A stretch of 64,000 nt of DNA from Comamonadaceae bacterium (GTDB taxonomy: Bacteria > Pseudomonadota > Gammaproteobacteria > Burkholderiales > Burkholderiaceae_C), in NCBI GenBank assembly GCA_947478725.1, contig CANJWZ010000018.1, forward strand, positions 1 through 64,000, given 5' to 3'. The position numbers were made by a program, and so were the translations under genes. Numbering within the stretch: the stretch's first letter is position 1; each line of letters begins with the position of its first letter. Below are positions 1 to 8,704 of this stretch, piece by piece. Below the pieces are notes generated by a model. The model saw nothing but the letters and a program-made list of their open reading frames with translations. It was not told where the DNA came from and searched no databases.

Positions 1-353
1 AAATCATCGAATCCGCCATGGCCAGCGACAGCGCCGAAGTCTGGGAAAAACGTCTCAAGGAAGGCGGCGTGGCAGCTGCCCGCGTCAAGAACATCGGCCA
101 GGCCCTGTCCAATCCGCAGATGAAATACCGCAACCTGCTGCTGACTGTGCCCGGCCCCAAGGGGTATGACAAACCAGTCACCATCATGAACGCGCCGTTT
201 CTGTGCAACGAAGACGGACCCGGCACCGACAAGCCGGCACCAAACGTGGGAGAGCACAACGATGAATTGCTCGCCGAGGCCGGCTACAGCGCCGAGCAGA
301 TCGAAGTCTTTCACCGCACTGGTGCCATCTGGGACGTGCCTGCACTGCGCTGA
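1..353 (+). CDS. CaiB/BaiF class III CoA-transferase, C-terminal part
   Basis: The reading frame is open from the left edge (first full codon at 3) and stops at 351-353, so only about 116 C-terminal residues are present. The sequence has the family's tail: a segment 'GGVAAARVKNIGQAL' (choice of boundary), 'NPQMKYRN', then 'PNVGEHNDELLAEAGYS' followed by a short end. Class III CoA-transferases move CoA between an acyl-CoA donor and a carboxylic acid; the catalytic Asp lies in the missing N-terminal half. The substrate cannot be told from this fragment. The ATG at 18 is internal and should not be taken as the start. Confidence 0.85.
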   Translation, partial: IIESAMASDSAEVWEKRLKEGGVAAARVKNIGQALSNPQMKYRNLLLTVPGPKGYDKPVTIMNAPFLCNEDGPGTDKPAPNVGEHNDELLAEAGYSAEQIEVFHRTGAIWDVPALR

Positions 354-649
354 TTCACAGCATTGAGCCTTTGCGGGCAAGACCCGGCGACCCGGCCATG
401 GTTGCCCAACCGGCGCCGGACGAACACCTTGCGACCATCCACAATGGTCCCGCAAAACAACACTGGACGCCCCGTATGGTTAAAAATCCATCCGCGCCAA
501 TTTCCAGTTCAAAACCACGGTGTTGACAGCCATCGAGCAAAATGCCAGTTCTGACGAACATCTCAATATTACTTAACATAATATACATCGTGGAATATTT
601 AAAATCCAAAGAAAGGACTTGCAAAAGCGAAATCGGGAGCCAAACAAGC
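354..649. other. Intergenic region, no gene seen
   Basis: About 300 bases lie between the CoA-transferase stop and the stop of the convergent ankyrin gene. The right part (about 560-625) is clearly A+T-rich against its surroundings. Short frames on both strands have no recognisable protein character. I see no clear Rho-independent terminator for either gene. Confidence 0.5.
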
Positions 650-1321
650 TCACCATTTGCCGGTCGCGTACTTAAGCCTCTGGGCTTTTGTCAGCAATTC
701 AATCGCGTCTGGCCGTTTGCCCCGTTCAGCGAAGTCAAGCGCCGTCATGCCTTGCTGGTTTTTAAGGCTCAAGTCCGCGCCTTCGTCAAGCAGCAGCTTG
801 ACGGCCTGGGGGCTGCCATACATGCTGGCCATCATGAGTGGCGTGGAGCCATTTGGTGACTCGGCGTCAATGTAGGCATGGTTCTCGAGCAGGAGCTTGA
901 TGACTGCCACATGGCCGTTGCTGGCGGCGTAATGCAGAGGCGTCCAGCCGGTCTTGTTAACGTCGGCACCTTTTTTGACCATCTGGGCGGCGAGTTCGAG
1001 CTGGCCTTTGAGTGCAGCCAGCATCAACGGGCTCTCACCCTGCAGATTCAATGTGTTCAGGTCGACCTTCGGAGCGTTCAGCAAAACTTTGGCGGCCTTG
1101 GGTGACGGCTCCTTGATGGCTAGCAGCAGACCGTGCTGGCCTTGGGGGTCGAGGGTGTTGGCATCGAAACCACGCGCCAGCAAGCTGCTGACTGTGACGG
1201 CATCGTCCCTCTTCAAAGCCATGAAAAAATCATCATAAGAACCGGCATAAGACAAGCTAAATCCTGAAAAAACAACAAGATATAGCGTATTCTTAAAGTG
1301 ATTTATCAGGTTTTTATTCAT
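650..1321 (-). CDS. Exported ankyrin-repeat protein
   Basis: A 223-residue protein with an N-terminal hydrophobic segment (about residues 10-27, ending S-Y-A-G) that looks like a Sec signal peptide, so it is probably periplasmic. About five ankyrin repeats follow, seen as G-x-T-P-L-H-Y-A-A-S-N-G-H and G-S-T-P-L-M-M-A-S-x-Y-G repeats with 'LLLDEGADLSLKNQQGMTALDFA' type turns. Ankyrin repeats bind proteins; no enzymatic domain is seen. Its ATG lies one base after the tatD stop (TGA-T-ATG), so it is probably the last gene of the mltG-tatD operon by translational coupling. The partner is unknown. Confidence 0.85.
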   Translation of the reverse strand: MNKNLINHFKNTLYLVVFSGFSLSYAGSYDDFFMALKRDDAVTVSSLLARGFDANTLDPQGQHGLLLAIKEPSPKAAKVLLNAPKVDLNTLNLQGESPLMLAALKGQLELAAQMVKKGADVNKTGWTPLHYAASNGHVAVIKLLLENHAYIDAESPNGSTPLMMASMYGSPQAVKLLLDEGADLSLKNQQGMTALDFAERGKRPDAIELLTKAQRLKYATGKW

Positions 1322-1322
1322 A

Positions 1323-2120
1323 TCAAACCTCTGCAGTCACACCCATAAACAGCTGCTCAAAATTATCACTTGTGGCTTGGGCAATGGTTTGAAGCTTTTC
1401 GCCTTTGAGCTCGGCAATCACTTTGGCAACATAGGGAACGTACGATGGGTTGTTGGTTTTGCCGCGATAGGGCACCGGTGCAAGGTAAGGGCTGTCGGTT
1501 TCGATCAATAGGCGGTCCAGTGGCACAAATTGGGCGACTTCGCGCAGGTCAGCAGCGGTCTTGAAGGTCAAAATTCCCGAAAACGAGATGTAAAAACCCA
1601 TGTCGAGAGCGGCTTTGGCAACCACCATGCTTTCGGTAAAACAGTGGAAAACGCCGCCTGCTGCACCTTGGACGCCCTCACCCTCCTCCTTCAAAATGGC
1701 CAGCGTATCGACAGAAGCACTTCGCGTGTGGATGATGAGCGGCTTGCCAACTTGCTGCGCGGCCCGGATATGCACCCGAAAACGATCGCGCTGCCACGCC
1801 ATGTCGGCCACCGAACGGTCGCCCAGACGAAAGTAGTCCAGGCCGGTTTCACCAATACCCACCACTTTGGGCTGCCGTGAGCGCCGCACCAGGTCATCCA
1901 CGGTGGGTTCTGTCACGCCTTCGTTGTCAGGATGCACGCCGACGGTAGACCAGAAGTTGCTGTATGTCACTGCCAGTTGGTGAACATCTTCAAATTCTTC
2001 CAGCGTGGTGCAAATGCACAGTGCGCGGTCAACCTGCGCGTCGGCCATGGCCTGGCGGATCTGCGGGAGATCAGCTTTGAGTTGGGGAAAGTTTAAGTGG
2101 CAATGGGAGTCTGTGAACAT
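1323..2120 (-). CDS. tatD: TatD-family metal-dependent deoxyribonuclease
   Basis: A 265-residue TIM-barrel metallohydrolase. The metal ligands are visible in order: 'DSHCHL' at residues 4-9, 'GIGETGLDYF' near 90, 'HTR' near 130, 'FHCFTES' near 160 and 'ETDSPYLAP' near 210. TatD/YcfH enzymes act as Mg-dependent 3'-5' exonucleases on DNA and related substrates. It is the usual downstream neighbour of holB-pilZ in beta- and gammaproteobacteria. A roughly 100-base gap holding a repeat copy separates it from pilZ, so it may have its own promoter or be read through from upstream. Confidence 0.93.
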   Translation of the reverse strand: MFTDSHCHLNFPQLKADLPQIRQAMADAQVDRALCICTTLEEFEDVHQLAVTYSNFWSTVGVHPDNEGVTEPTVDDLVRRSRQPKVVGIGETGLDYFRLGDRSVADMAWQRDRFRVHIRAAQQVGKPLIIHTRSASVDTLAILKEEGEGVQGAAGGVFHCFTESMVVAKAALDMGFYISFSGILTFKTAADLREVAQFVPLDRLLIETDSPYLAPVPYRGKTNNPSYVPYVAKVIAELKGEKLQTIAQATSDNFEQLFMGVTAEV

Positions 2121-2149
2121 ACGGTAAATGCTTAAAAAGAGCCTCTTTA

Positions 2150-2171
2150 GGCATCAAATAGGCATCAAATA
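2150..2171. repeat. Two tandem 11-mers
   Basis: GGCATCAAATA occurs twice head to tail (2150-2160 and 2161-2171), and a third, diverged start (GGCGTCTAGG) follows. The second unit overlaps the right edge of the 57-nt dispersed repeat at 2166-2222, so it may be a duplication of that element's end. Confidence 0.8.
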
Positions 2172-2222
2172 GGCGTCTAGGCCAATGATTATATGCATTG
2201 TTAGCTATTAAATAAGGAGCAT
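2166..2222 (-). repeat. 57-nt dispersed repeat, copy in pilZ-tatD gap
   Basis: Read on the minus strand this copy has the family marks: GCT near the left end, AGCT at 17-20, then A-TTGG at about 37-41, CTAGACGCC and TATTTG at the right end. It aligns without gaps to seven other copies in the window. It fills most of the intergenic gap and ends two bases from the pilZ stop. Confidence 0.7.
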
Positions 2223-2223
2223 T

Positions 2224-2622
2224 CTAAATGGTCTGGGTTGGCCGTTCTGACGCCAGATGGGCGCCCAGAATCTCTTCTATTTTGAGTTTCAGCAGACGCG
2301 ATTTTTCGTCGTTTGGGAACCGTACCCCGACGCCCTGCGTGCGGTTGCCTGAGGCTTTGGCCGGTGTTACCCAAGCAACCTTGCCTGCCACCGGATAGCG
2401 CTGCGTGTCATCGGGCAGCGTCAACAGCAGGTAAACATCAGCACCCAGCTGATAGTCACGCTCGGTCGGGAAAAACACCCCTCCCTCCTTGAACAGGGGG
2501 ATATAGGCTGCATACAGCGCCGCTTTTTCCTTGATGGCCAATTGAACGACGCTGGGCCGGGCAGAGGAAGCGCTGGAAGGTACGTTGGCTTGGGGCATGC
2601 TGGCGGGTGGGTTGGCGCTCAT
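2224..2622 (-). CDS. pilZ: Type IV pilus assembly protein PilZ
   Basis: A 132-residue single PilZ-domain protein. After a disordered 25-residue start it shows 'LAIKEKAALYAAYIPLFKEGGVFFPT' and 'YPVAGKVAWVTPA...GNRTQGVGVRF', closely matching the founding PilZ of Pseudomonas. Like that protein it lacks the RxxxR and D/NxSxxG c-di-GMP motifs, so it is probably a non-binding PilZ that acts by protein contact (PilB/FimX) in pilus biogenesis. The gene order holB-pilZ-tatD is classical. The start ATG at 2622 leaves a 46-base gap to holB. Confidence 0.9.
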   Translation of the reverse strand: MSANPPASMPQANVPSSASSARPSVVQLAIKEKAALYAAYIPLFKEGGVFFPTERDYQLGADVYLLLTLPDDTQRYPVAGKVAWVTPAKASGNRTQGVGVRFPNDEKSRLLKLKIEEILGAHLASERPTQTI

Positions 2623-2668
2623 CGAGCTAGTTTATCGGTTTGGCCATGGGAGCGTGTCGTGAAATCGC

Positions 2669-3730
2669 TTATTTCGAGTTCAGCCCCATCTTGGCCCGGC
2701 TGGTCAGGGACTCCAGCATCAAACCGGGGTTGTAGGGGTGTTCGACCGTGCGGGCCGTGCTGGCCAGTTCTTTGGCCCAGGCCGCCAGGCCAAACGTACC
2801 GGCTTTGGCCGGCGATACCGGAAGGTCAGCCAGGCTGAAAAAGCGGGGAGAAGCGCCTACCCGGACAGACCACACATCGTGGCAAAGCTTTTGCAGCGCG
2901 TCGACGGCCTGAGATGGCAACAGGTCGCTGATGGCGGTCACGTCACCCCTGGCCATGGCTTTGGGCAGTGCATGCCAGCTTTGTGCGAGGGCTGCCGCCT
3001 GCCCGCTTTGTATCCAGGCCAGTGCATCGGCTGGGCGGCCACCGGCTGCTGTGAGCAGCGTTTTTAAATCAGCGGACAACAGGGGTTTGGTGGGCTTTTT
3101 GTCACCGCCCTGCCCCTCGTCGTGGCTTGCCTGCAGCCACGCCAGTGCCTCGTCAAAGCCCGGCCAAACCATGGTGTGCCCCAGACAACGGCTGCGGATG
3201 GTGGGCAGCAACTGGTGTGCCGCCTCAGTGGCCAAAATGAATTTGACCGCGCCGGGCGGCTCTTCGAGCGTTTTGAGCAGCGTGTTGGCGGTGATGCCGT
3301 TCATCCGCTCGGCCGGGAAGACCAGCACCACTTTGGTTGTGCCGCGCGAGCGGGTGAACTGGGTAAAAGACACGACTTCACGCGCGGCATCGACCTTGAT
3401 TTCTTTGCTGGGTTTGCGTTTTTTGCTGTCGAGGTCGTCCTGGGTCTTTTCATCCAGTGGCCAGCCGAGCTCAATCGTCAGAACCTCCGGCATCAGCATC
3501 GCCAGATCGGCATGGGTGTGCACATCGACGGCGTGGCAACTGCCGCAAACGCCGCAAGCGCCTTGCGGCGTGGGGGTTTCACACAGCCAGGCGCGTGCTA
3601 ACGCAAGAGCCAAGTCAAACTGCCCCAATCCGGACGGGCCCGCCAGCAGCCAGGCGTGGCCGCGCTGATTGAGCAGGCTTTCCAGCTGGGTTTGCAGCCA
3701 GGGGGCCAAAACGCCGTTCCTGTTGTTCAT
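2669..3730 (-). CDS. holB: DNA polymerase III delta-prime subunit
   Basis: A 353-residue clamp-loader subunit. It has a degenerate P-loop '[15 protein letters not shown]' near residue 30, which is expected because delta-prime binds no ATP. Next come the four-Cys zinc module 'C-E...ACGVCGSCH', the '[30 protein letters not shown]' region and 'IRSRC', which fits the SRC arginine-finger motif. It opens the beta clamp together with delta and tau/gamma. I chose ATG 3730 because ATGA overlaps the tmk stop; a TTG at 3736 is also possible. Operon with tmk and mltG. Confidence 0.93.
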   Translation of the reverse strand: MNNRNGVLAPWLQTQLESLLNQRGHAWLLAGPSGLGQFDLALALARAWLCETPTPQGACGVCGSCHAVDVHTHADLAMLMPEVLTIELGWPLDEKTQDDLDSKKRKPSKEIKVDAAREVVSFTQFTRSRGTTKVVLVFPAERMNGITANTLLKTLEEPPGAVKFILATEAAHQLLPTIRSRCLGHTMVWPGFDEALAWLQASHDEGQGGDKKPTKPLLSADLKTLLTAAGGRPADALAWIQSGQAAALAQSWHALPKAMARGDVTAISDLLPSQAVDALQKLCHDVWSVRVGASPRFFSLADLPVSPAKAGTFGLAAWAKELASTARTVEHPYNPGLMLESLTSRAKMGLNSK

Positions 3731-4374
3731 AGCCAAGCTCGGGTTTTGAAGACCGTGACAACATCTTGCCAGACCGTTTCACGGCTCTGGGCGGCGTCAA
3801 TCCGGGCAAAACGGTTGGGTTCGGCCTGCTGCCGGTCGGCATAGCCTTGCGCGACACGGCGGAAGAATTCGACCGGCTGGGCTTCAAACTTGTCGGGAAC
3901 CCGGGCACCGGCCAGACGTTCGGCTGCCTTGAGCGGGTCCAGGTCAAACCAGACCGTCAGATCAGGCTGCAGCAAAGCCTGGCCTTCTGTGGATTGAACC
4001 CATGCCTCAAGCGTTTTCAGAACATGCAGGTCAAAACCGCGCCCACCGCCTTGATAGGCAAAGGTGGCATCGGTAAAACGGTCACACAGCACCACCTCGC
4101 CCCTGAGCAACGCGGGCCGGATGACATGGGCCAAGTGGTCGCGCCGGGCGGCGAATATCAAAAGCGATTCCGTCAGGGAATCCATCGCGTCGTTGAGCAC
4201 CATGGCCCGCAGCTTTTCCGCCAGTGGTGTACCGCCGGGTTCGCGGGTCAGCGTCACGCCGCGGCCAGCGGCTTTGAAGGCGTCTGCCAGGCCGCTGATG
4301 TGAGTGGACTTGCCCGCGCCGTCGATCCCCTCAAAGCTGATGAATAGACCCGACGGTCGATTTAAGTTGCTCAT
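3727..4374 (-). CDS. tmk: Thymidylate kinase
   Basis: A 215-residue P-loop kinase that converts dTMP to dTDP. The P-loop is '[12 protein letters not shown]' at residues 14-25, the DR motif is '[17 protein letters not shown]', and '[11 protein letters not shown]' follows. It has a TMPK lid with an acidic-basic stretch. The start codon overlaps the mltG stop (TAATG) and the stop overlaps the holB start (ATGA), so the three genes form a tightly coupled operon. Confidence 0.95.
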   Translation of the reverse strand: MSNLNRPSGLFISFEGIDGAGKSTHISGLADAFKAAGRGVTLTREPGGTPLAEKLRAMVLNDAMDSLTESLLIFAARRDHLAHVIRPALLRGEVVLCDRFTDATFAYQGGGRGFDLHVLKTLEAWVQSTEGQALLQPDLTVWFDLDPLKAAERLAGARVPDKFEAQPVEFFRRVAQGYADRQQAEPNRFARIDAAQSRETVWQDVVTVFKTRAWL

Positions 4375-5381
4375 TACCGGCCCCGAATGTATTTGTTGAC
4401 GGCACGGTTGTGCTCGTCGAGCGTTGCGCTGAACTGGCTGCTGCCGTCGCCGCGCGCCACAAAATACAGCGCCTTGGTCGCTGCGGGCTGCACGGCTGCC
4501 AGCAGGGCGGCCTTGCCGGGCATGGCGATGGGCGTGGGCGGCAGGCCAGCGCGGGTGTAGGTGTTGTAGGGCGTGTCAGTTTGCAAATCGCGCTTTCTGA
4601 TGTTGCCGTCAAACTGGTCACCCATCCCGTAAATCACCGTTGGGTCGGTTTGCAACAGCATGCCAATTCGCAGCCGGTTGGCAAAAACGCCGGCAATTTG
4701 GCCCCGGTCTGAAGGTTTGCCGGTTTCTTTTTCAACAATGCTTGCCAGCGTCAAGGCTTGTTCGGGTGATGTCAAGGGCGTGTCCAGCGCGCGCAAGGCC
4801 CAGGCGGCGTCCAGTCGTTTGTCCATGGCCTTGGCGGCGCGCTTGAGAATGGCCAAATCGCTTGAGCCTTTGGCATAGGTGTAGGTGTCAGGAAAAAAGC
4901 GTCCCTCGGGGTGAACCCCTGGCCTACCCAGCTTTTCCATGATCATTTCGGGCTGTAGGCCAATAGAATCCTGGGCTAGCAGCTCTGCTTTTTGTAGCGC
5001 TTCGCGGACTTGCCGGAAGTTCCAGCCTTCCACCAGGGTGATGCTTTTGAGGCTTTGGTCGCCGCGTACCAGCATGGCCAGCAGCTTGCGCGGGGTCATG
5101 CCGGGTGTGATTTCGTAGCTGCCCGCCTTGATTTGCCGGGCCTGCCCCGAGATGCGAAACCACCATTGCAGCAGTTGCACAGGCGTCTGCGCACCGCTGG
5201 TCACCACCGCTTGGGCAACCTGCGCAGGACGCGTGCCGGGTTCTATCTCCAGATCAAGCACCGGGCTGCCGGACGGCAAATTCAGTGTCATGGGGCTGTG
5301 CAGCCACCAAAAGCCAGCTGCCAGCCCCAAGCCTGCCAGCAGCACGGCAACCATCAGCAATCTTGTAAAAGCACGCACCAC
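4374..5381 (-). CDS. mltG: Endolytic transglycosylase MltG (YceG)
   Basis: A 335-residue inner-membrane lytic transglycosylase that cuts nascent glycan strands and ends their elongation. It has one N-terminal membrane segment (residues about 8-28), a LysM-like region, then the YceG core '[14 protein letters not shown]', '[10 protein letters not shown]' and '[10 protein letters not shown]' with the catalytic Glu in the last motif, and '[12 protein letters not shown]', '[17 protein letters not shown]'. The start is GTG (5379-5381). A stretch near residues 128-146 (A-L-x3-E-L-L-x3-S-I-G-L) is encoded by a copy of the 57-nt repeat. Heads the operon with tmk, holB, pilZ and tatD. Confidence 0.93.
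   Translation of the reverse strand: MVRAFTRLLMVAVLLAGLGLAAGFWWLHSPMTLNLPSGSPVLDLEIEPGTRPAQVAQAVVTSGAQTPVQLLQWWFRISGQARQIKAGSYEITPGMTPRKLLAMLVRGDQSLKSITLVEGWNFRQVREALQKAELLAQDSIGLQPEMIMEKLGRPGVHPEGRFFPDTYTYAKGSSDLAILKRAAKAMDKRLDAAWALRALDTPLTSPEQALTLASIVEKETGKPSDRGQIAGVFANRLRIGMLLQTDPTVIYGMGDQFDGNIRKRDLQTDTPYNTYTRAGLPPTPIAMPGKAALLAAVQPAATKALYFVARGDGSSQFSATLDEHNRAVNKYIRGR
4944..5000 (-). repeat. 57-nt dispersed repeat inside mltG
   Basis: Read on the minus strand (the sense of mltG) it begins GCGCTA, has GAGCT at 16-20, ATTGGCCTA near 37-45 and ends near GAAATG. About 27 of 42 core positions match the copy at 31005-31061 with no gaps. It is in frame and gives the peptide pattern A-L-x3-E-L-L-x3-S-I-G-L, which the selO copy also encodes. 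Confidence 0.7.
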
Positions 5382-5425
5382 GACCCAGTTACCTCAGTAA
5401 GCTTATTCAATTCACATCAACAGCC

Positions 5426-6415
5426 ATGATAATTCAGCCCATGACGACCACCGCACCCACCCCGCCCGCGCAAATGATCTCAGGCATCGTAGAACTGAAT
5501 CATTTGGGCGTGATACGCGCAGTAGGCCCGGATGCCGGCGCATTTTTACAGGGTCAACTGACGCAAGATGTGCTGAATATGGGGCTGGACACTGCCCGTT
5601 TGGCGGCGTTTTGCAACGCAAAAGGGCGTATGCAGGCCAGCTTTGTGGTGTTCAAACGCAAAAATGACGGAGACGAGGAAGAGTTCTTGTTGGTGTGCAG
5701 TGCTGACATCCTGGCCCAGACGCTCAAACGCCTGAGCATGTTCGTGATGCGGTCCAAGGTCAAGCTGAGCGATGCCAGCAGCGATTTTGTGCTTTTTGGT
5801 TTGGCGGGAGATGTAGCAGGTGCTATCGATTCAGGAGCTAATCGCTCTCGTCTGCACTGGTCAAAGTACGATTTCGAAGGTCGAAACCTCGTATTTTTGT
5901 ATCCTGGCGCGGGTGTCGGGCGGGTTTTGTGCTGTGCCCCTTTGGGTACGCAGCCGCCAGCGGGGCAGAGACTGGCCCCGAGCATCTGGCTGTGGCTGGA
6001 AGTGCAATCTGGCATTGCGATGGTCACGCAGGCTCTGTTTGAAGCCTTGGTGCCCCAGATGCTCAACTACGAGTCGGTCGGTGGTGTGAGCTTTAAAAAA
6101 GGCTGCTACCCGGGTCAGGAAGTGGTGGCGCGCAGCCAGTTCAGGGGCACCTTAAAACGCCGTGCCTACCTGGTGCATGGCCCGCTGAATGGCTCTGTCC
6201 AGCCGTCTGTGGGTCAAGAGGTGTTTCATTCATCCGATATCGAACAGCCCTGCGGCCTGGTGGCGGCAAGCGCTGCCAACCCGTCAGGTGGTTTTGATGC
6301 CATCGTGTCGATGCAAACATCAGCCGTTCAAGACGGTCAGTTGACCCTGGGTAGTACTTCAGGCGTGGCGCTGACGGTGATGCCCCTGCCCTACTCCCTG
6401 CTGGACGATATTTAG
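5426..6415 (+). CDS. ygfZ: Folate-binding protein YgfZ (Fe-S cluster repair)
   Basis: A 329-residue GcvT-like protein that binds tetrahydrofolate and helps maintain some Fe-S enzymes such as MiaB. The YgfZ signature K-G-C-Y-x-G-Q-E is present as 'KKGCYPGQEVVARSQFRG' near residue 220, with the conserved Cys. The N-terminal half has 'LNHLGVIRAVGPDAGAFLQGQLTQDV'. The start may be 5426 or ATG 5441; neither has a strong ribosome site. A 57-nt repeat copy lies in frame near residues 132-150 ('AGAIDSGANRSRLHWSKYDF'), where the family is poorly conserved. Divergent from mltG. Confidence 0.92.
   Translation: MIIQPMTTTAPTPPAQMISGIVELNHLGVIRAVGPDAGAFLQGQLTQDVLNMGLDTARLAAFCNAKGRMQASFVVFKRKNDGDEEEFLLVCSADILAQTLKRLSMFVMRSKVKLSDASSDFVLFGLAGDVAGAIDSGANRSRLHWSKYDFEGRNLVFLYPGAGVGRVLCCAPLGTQPPAGQRLAPSIWLWLEVQSGIAMVTQALFEALVPQMLNYESVGGVSFKKGCYPGQEVVARSQFRGTLKRRAYLVHGPLNGSVQPSVGQEVFHSSDIEQPCGLVAASAANPSGGFDAIVSMQTSAVQDGQLTLGSTSGVALTVMPLPYSLLDDI
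5820..5876 (+). repeat. 57-nt dispersed repeat inside ygfZ
   Basis: The left 20 bases (GTGCTATCGATTCAGGAGCT) match the copy at 31005-31061 at all but a few positions. The right half is more worn, with TGG and GATTT still recognisable. It is read in a different frame from the mltG and selO copies. Confidence 0.6.
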
Positions 6416-6507
6416 CAGACTCTCAAAGCTGCGCCTGGAATTGCACCGGGATTTGCTTGCGCAAGCTGTCACTGTGGTTATTGGCGCTGCGATTTTTCAG
6501 GACGAAC

Positions 6508-6525
6508 AAAAAGCTCATGTGAGCT
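6508..6525 (-). terminator. Rho-independent terminator of the thioesterase-GNAT gene
   Basis: On the minus strand AGCTC-ACAT-GAGCT is followed at once by TTTTT. The hairpin overlaps the stop codon of the gene it would end (stop at 6515-6517). The stem is short, so termination may be partial. Confidence 0.5.
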
Positions 6526-7375
6526 GCCTGAACATTTCGATATGTGGGATGCCTGCTTCTTCAAAGGGTTCGCCCCGGCAAATGAAGCCTGCGCGCTGAT
6601 AAAAGCCTTCAGCGCTGCGCTGGGCGTGCAGCACGATCTCTTGGTCGCCTCGACGGGCTGCGGCGCTTGAGAGTGTGTCCAGCATGACGCGGCCCAGTCC
6701 AGAGCCCCGCATCACGCGCTTGACTGCCATCCGGCCAATTTTGCCAACGCCCGGTGCAGGCGTCAGCAGCCTGCCGGTCGCCAGCACCTGGCCCAGGTGA
6801 TTGCGGGCCACCGCATGAATCGCATCCGAGTCGGCGGTGTCGCACTCCAGCTCGATGGGCACGCCCTGCTCATGCACAAAAACCTCTACGCGAAGCTGCG
6901 TCGCACCGGCCCCCAACTCTGCCCATCTGCCCTCTGTGACGGTGTAACTCTTTTGCCCCGCCTCATAGCCTGTCAGCAAATCGCGCAAGAGATCTGGCAC
7001 GGGCTGGGAAAGCTGGGTCAGGGGATCGGCGAAAACATAAATCAGCTCGCCCTTGACCAGCAAGGTGTCTGCCCTGAAAACAGCCCCTGAAAACTCAATC
7101 GATGAGCGACCGATTCGCACACACTTCAGGCCGATGTTGAGCTGGTCGTCAAATCGGGCCGAACCTTCGTATTGCAAACTGGCTTTCTTCACATACAAAT
7201 CACCGCCCATCTGGTGCATGGCTTCTTCGTAGGGGAGTGCCAGTGCACGCCAGTATTCGGCAATGGCGGTGTCAAAATACATCAGGTAGTGGGCGTTGAA
7301 GACAATTTTTTGCATGTCTACTTCTGCCCAACGCACCCGCAAAGGGTAGAAAAACCGGAAATCGTTTCTTTTCAT
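6515..7375 (-). CDS. Fused YbgC-type thioesterase and GNAT acetyltransferase
   Basis: A 286-residue protein with two domains. Residues 1-135 are a hotdog acyl-CoA thioesterase of the YbgC/FadM type: 'FFYPLRVRWAEVDMQKIVFNAHYLMYFD', with the catalytic Asp in 'WAEVD', and 'YEGSARFDDQL'. Residues about 145-286 are an ElaA-like GNAT: 'LRVEVFVHEQGVP', 'HAVARNHLGQVLATGRLL', acetyl-CoA loop 'VKRVMRGSGLGRVMLD' and 'GFYQRAGF'. The frame runs upstream to 7786, but ATG 7375 begins the hotdog domain and avoids overlap with the divergent dehydrogenase. The joined substrates are unknown. Confidence 0.85.
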   Translation of the reverse strand: MKRNDFRFFYPLRVRWAEVDMQKIVFNAHYLMYFDTAIAEYWRALALPYEEAMHQMGGDLYVKKASLQYEGSARFDDQLNIGLKCVRIGRSSIEFSGAVFRADTLLVKGELIYVFADPLTQLSQPVPDLLRDLLTGYEAGQKSYTVTEGRWAELGAGATQLRVEVFVHEQGVPIELECDTADSDAIHAVARNHLGQVLATGRLLTPAPGVGKIGRMAVKRVMRGSGLGRVMLDTLSSAAARRGDQEIVLHAQRSAEGFYQRAGFICRGEPFEEAGIPHIEMFRQLT

Positions 7376-7459
7376 AGGTGCTTGCCGTTTCGTCGTCTGT
7401 GATGTGCGCACATGGTACAAGCTGCGGGCTTTGTTTATCTCAACTGGGGCAACAGATTT

Positions 7460-8596
7460 ATGGCTTTTATTTACTACGTGACACAGGTCCAGTTTGATTT
7501 TGGTGCCATCAAACTGCTCAAGCAGGAATGCGACCGTGTGGGCATCACCCGGCCACTGGTGGTCACAGATGCCGGAGTGAAGGCGGCAGGCATCTTGCAA
7601 AAAGCACTGGACATGTTGCCCGGCATGACCGTTGCCGTGTTTGACCAGACGCCGTCTAACCCAACCGAAGCTGCTGTGCTGGCAGCAACTGCGCTGTACA
7701 AGGCCAGTGGCTGTGACGGCTTGATTGCCGTCGGGGGTGGTTCTGCGATTGACTGCGCCAAGGGCGTCGCTATTGCGGCGACCCATGACGAACCCCTGAC
7801 CAGCTATGCGACGATTGAAGGTGGCTCAGCCAAAATTACTGACCGTGCAGCCCCGCTGATCGCCGTACCCACCACCAGCGGCACTGGCAGCGAGGTCGCG
7901 CGAGGTGCCATCATCATCGTGGATGACCACCGCAAGCTCGGCTTTCATTCCTGGCACATCGTTCCCAAAGCCGCCATTTGTGACCCTGAACTCACGCTAG
8001 GCCTTCCCGCAAGGCTAACGGCGGCCACCGGCATGGACGCGATCGCGCACTGCATGGAGACGTTCATGTCCGCAGCCTTTAACCCGCCAGCAGACGGCAT
8101 TGCACTGGATGGCCTGGAGCGTGGTTGGGCCCATATTGAACGCGCAACCCGGGACGGCAGCGACCGGGAAGCAAGGTTCAACCTGATGAGTGCCTCCATG
8201 CAGGGGGCCATGGCGTTCCAAAAAGGCCTGGGCTGCGTGCATTCGCTCAGCCACAGCCTGGGCGGTGTCGATCCCCGGCTGCATCATGGCACCCTGAATG
8301 CCATGTTTTTGCCCGCTGTGGTGGAGTTCAACGCCAGCGCTGAATCGATGCAAACAGACAAGCGGCTGGACCGCATGGCCCGGGTTATGGGCTTGGCCTC
8401 TGGTAGCGACATTGCCAGTGCGCTGCGCGATATGAACAAGCGCCTGGAACTGCCCTCAGGACTTTCGCAGATGCATGTTTCAGCAAATGCGTTTGCAAAA
8501 ATTATCCACGGCGCGCTGCTGGACCATTGTCATAAAACAAATCCACGTCTGGCCACCACCGAGGACTACACACAAATCCTGGAGCGATCAATGTAG
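7460..8596 (+). CDS. Iron-containing alcohol dehydrogenase
   Basis: A 378-residue group III alcohol dehydrogenase. The NAD-binding motif is 'AVGGGSAIDCAKG' near residue 95, and 'PTTSGTGSEV' near 140 is typical. The Fe ligands are in 'GMDAIAHCMETF' (Asp and His), 'HSLSHSLGG' and 'LHHGTLNAMFLP'. These enzymes oxidise or reduce alcohols, aldehydes or hydroxy acids. ATG 7460 is preferred over 7412 because residue 2 onward matches the family start 'IYYVTQVQFDFG'. It is divergent from the fusion gene across 84 bases. Confidence 0.88.
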   Translation: MAFIYYVTQVQFDFGAIKLLKQECDRVGITRPLVVTDAGVKAAGILQKALDMLPGMTVAVFDQTPSNPTEAAVLAATALYKASGCDGLIAVGGGSAIDCAKGVAIAATHDEPLTSYATIEGGSAKITDRAAPLIAVPTTSGTGSEVARGAIIIVDDHRKLGFHSWHIVPKAAICDPELTLGLPARLTAATGMDAIAHCMETFMSAAFNPPADGIALDGLERGWAHIERATRDGSDREARFNLMSASMQGAMAFQKGLGCVHSLSHSLGGVDPRLHHGTLNAMFLPAVVEFNASAESMQTDKRLDRMARVMGLASGSDIASALRDMNKRLELPSGLSQMHVSANAFAKIIHGALLDHCHKTNPRLATTEDYTQILERSM

Positions 8597-8704
8597 AACC
8601 CTTTTATCAAGGGGTCACTGGCAGTTGCCGGGGCGCCTGAGCCGCGCGGTCAATGATGTGGCTTACATGAACAACTAAAATCAAACCACCACGTGAGAAA
8701 CACC

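Noticed and set aside
6455-6466. Perfect palindrome GCTTGCGCAAGC
   Set aside because: It lies between convergent genes, where an operator is unlikely; probably part of a hairpin or chance.
8597-8625. Terminator after the iron alcohol dehydrogenase
   Set aside because: CCCTT-TTATC-AAGGG can pair but no T-run follows; too weak to list.
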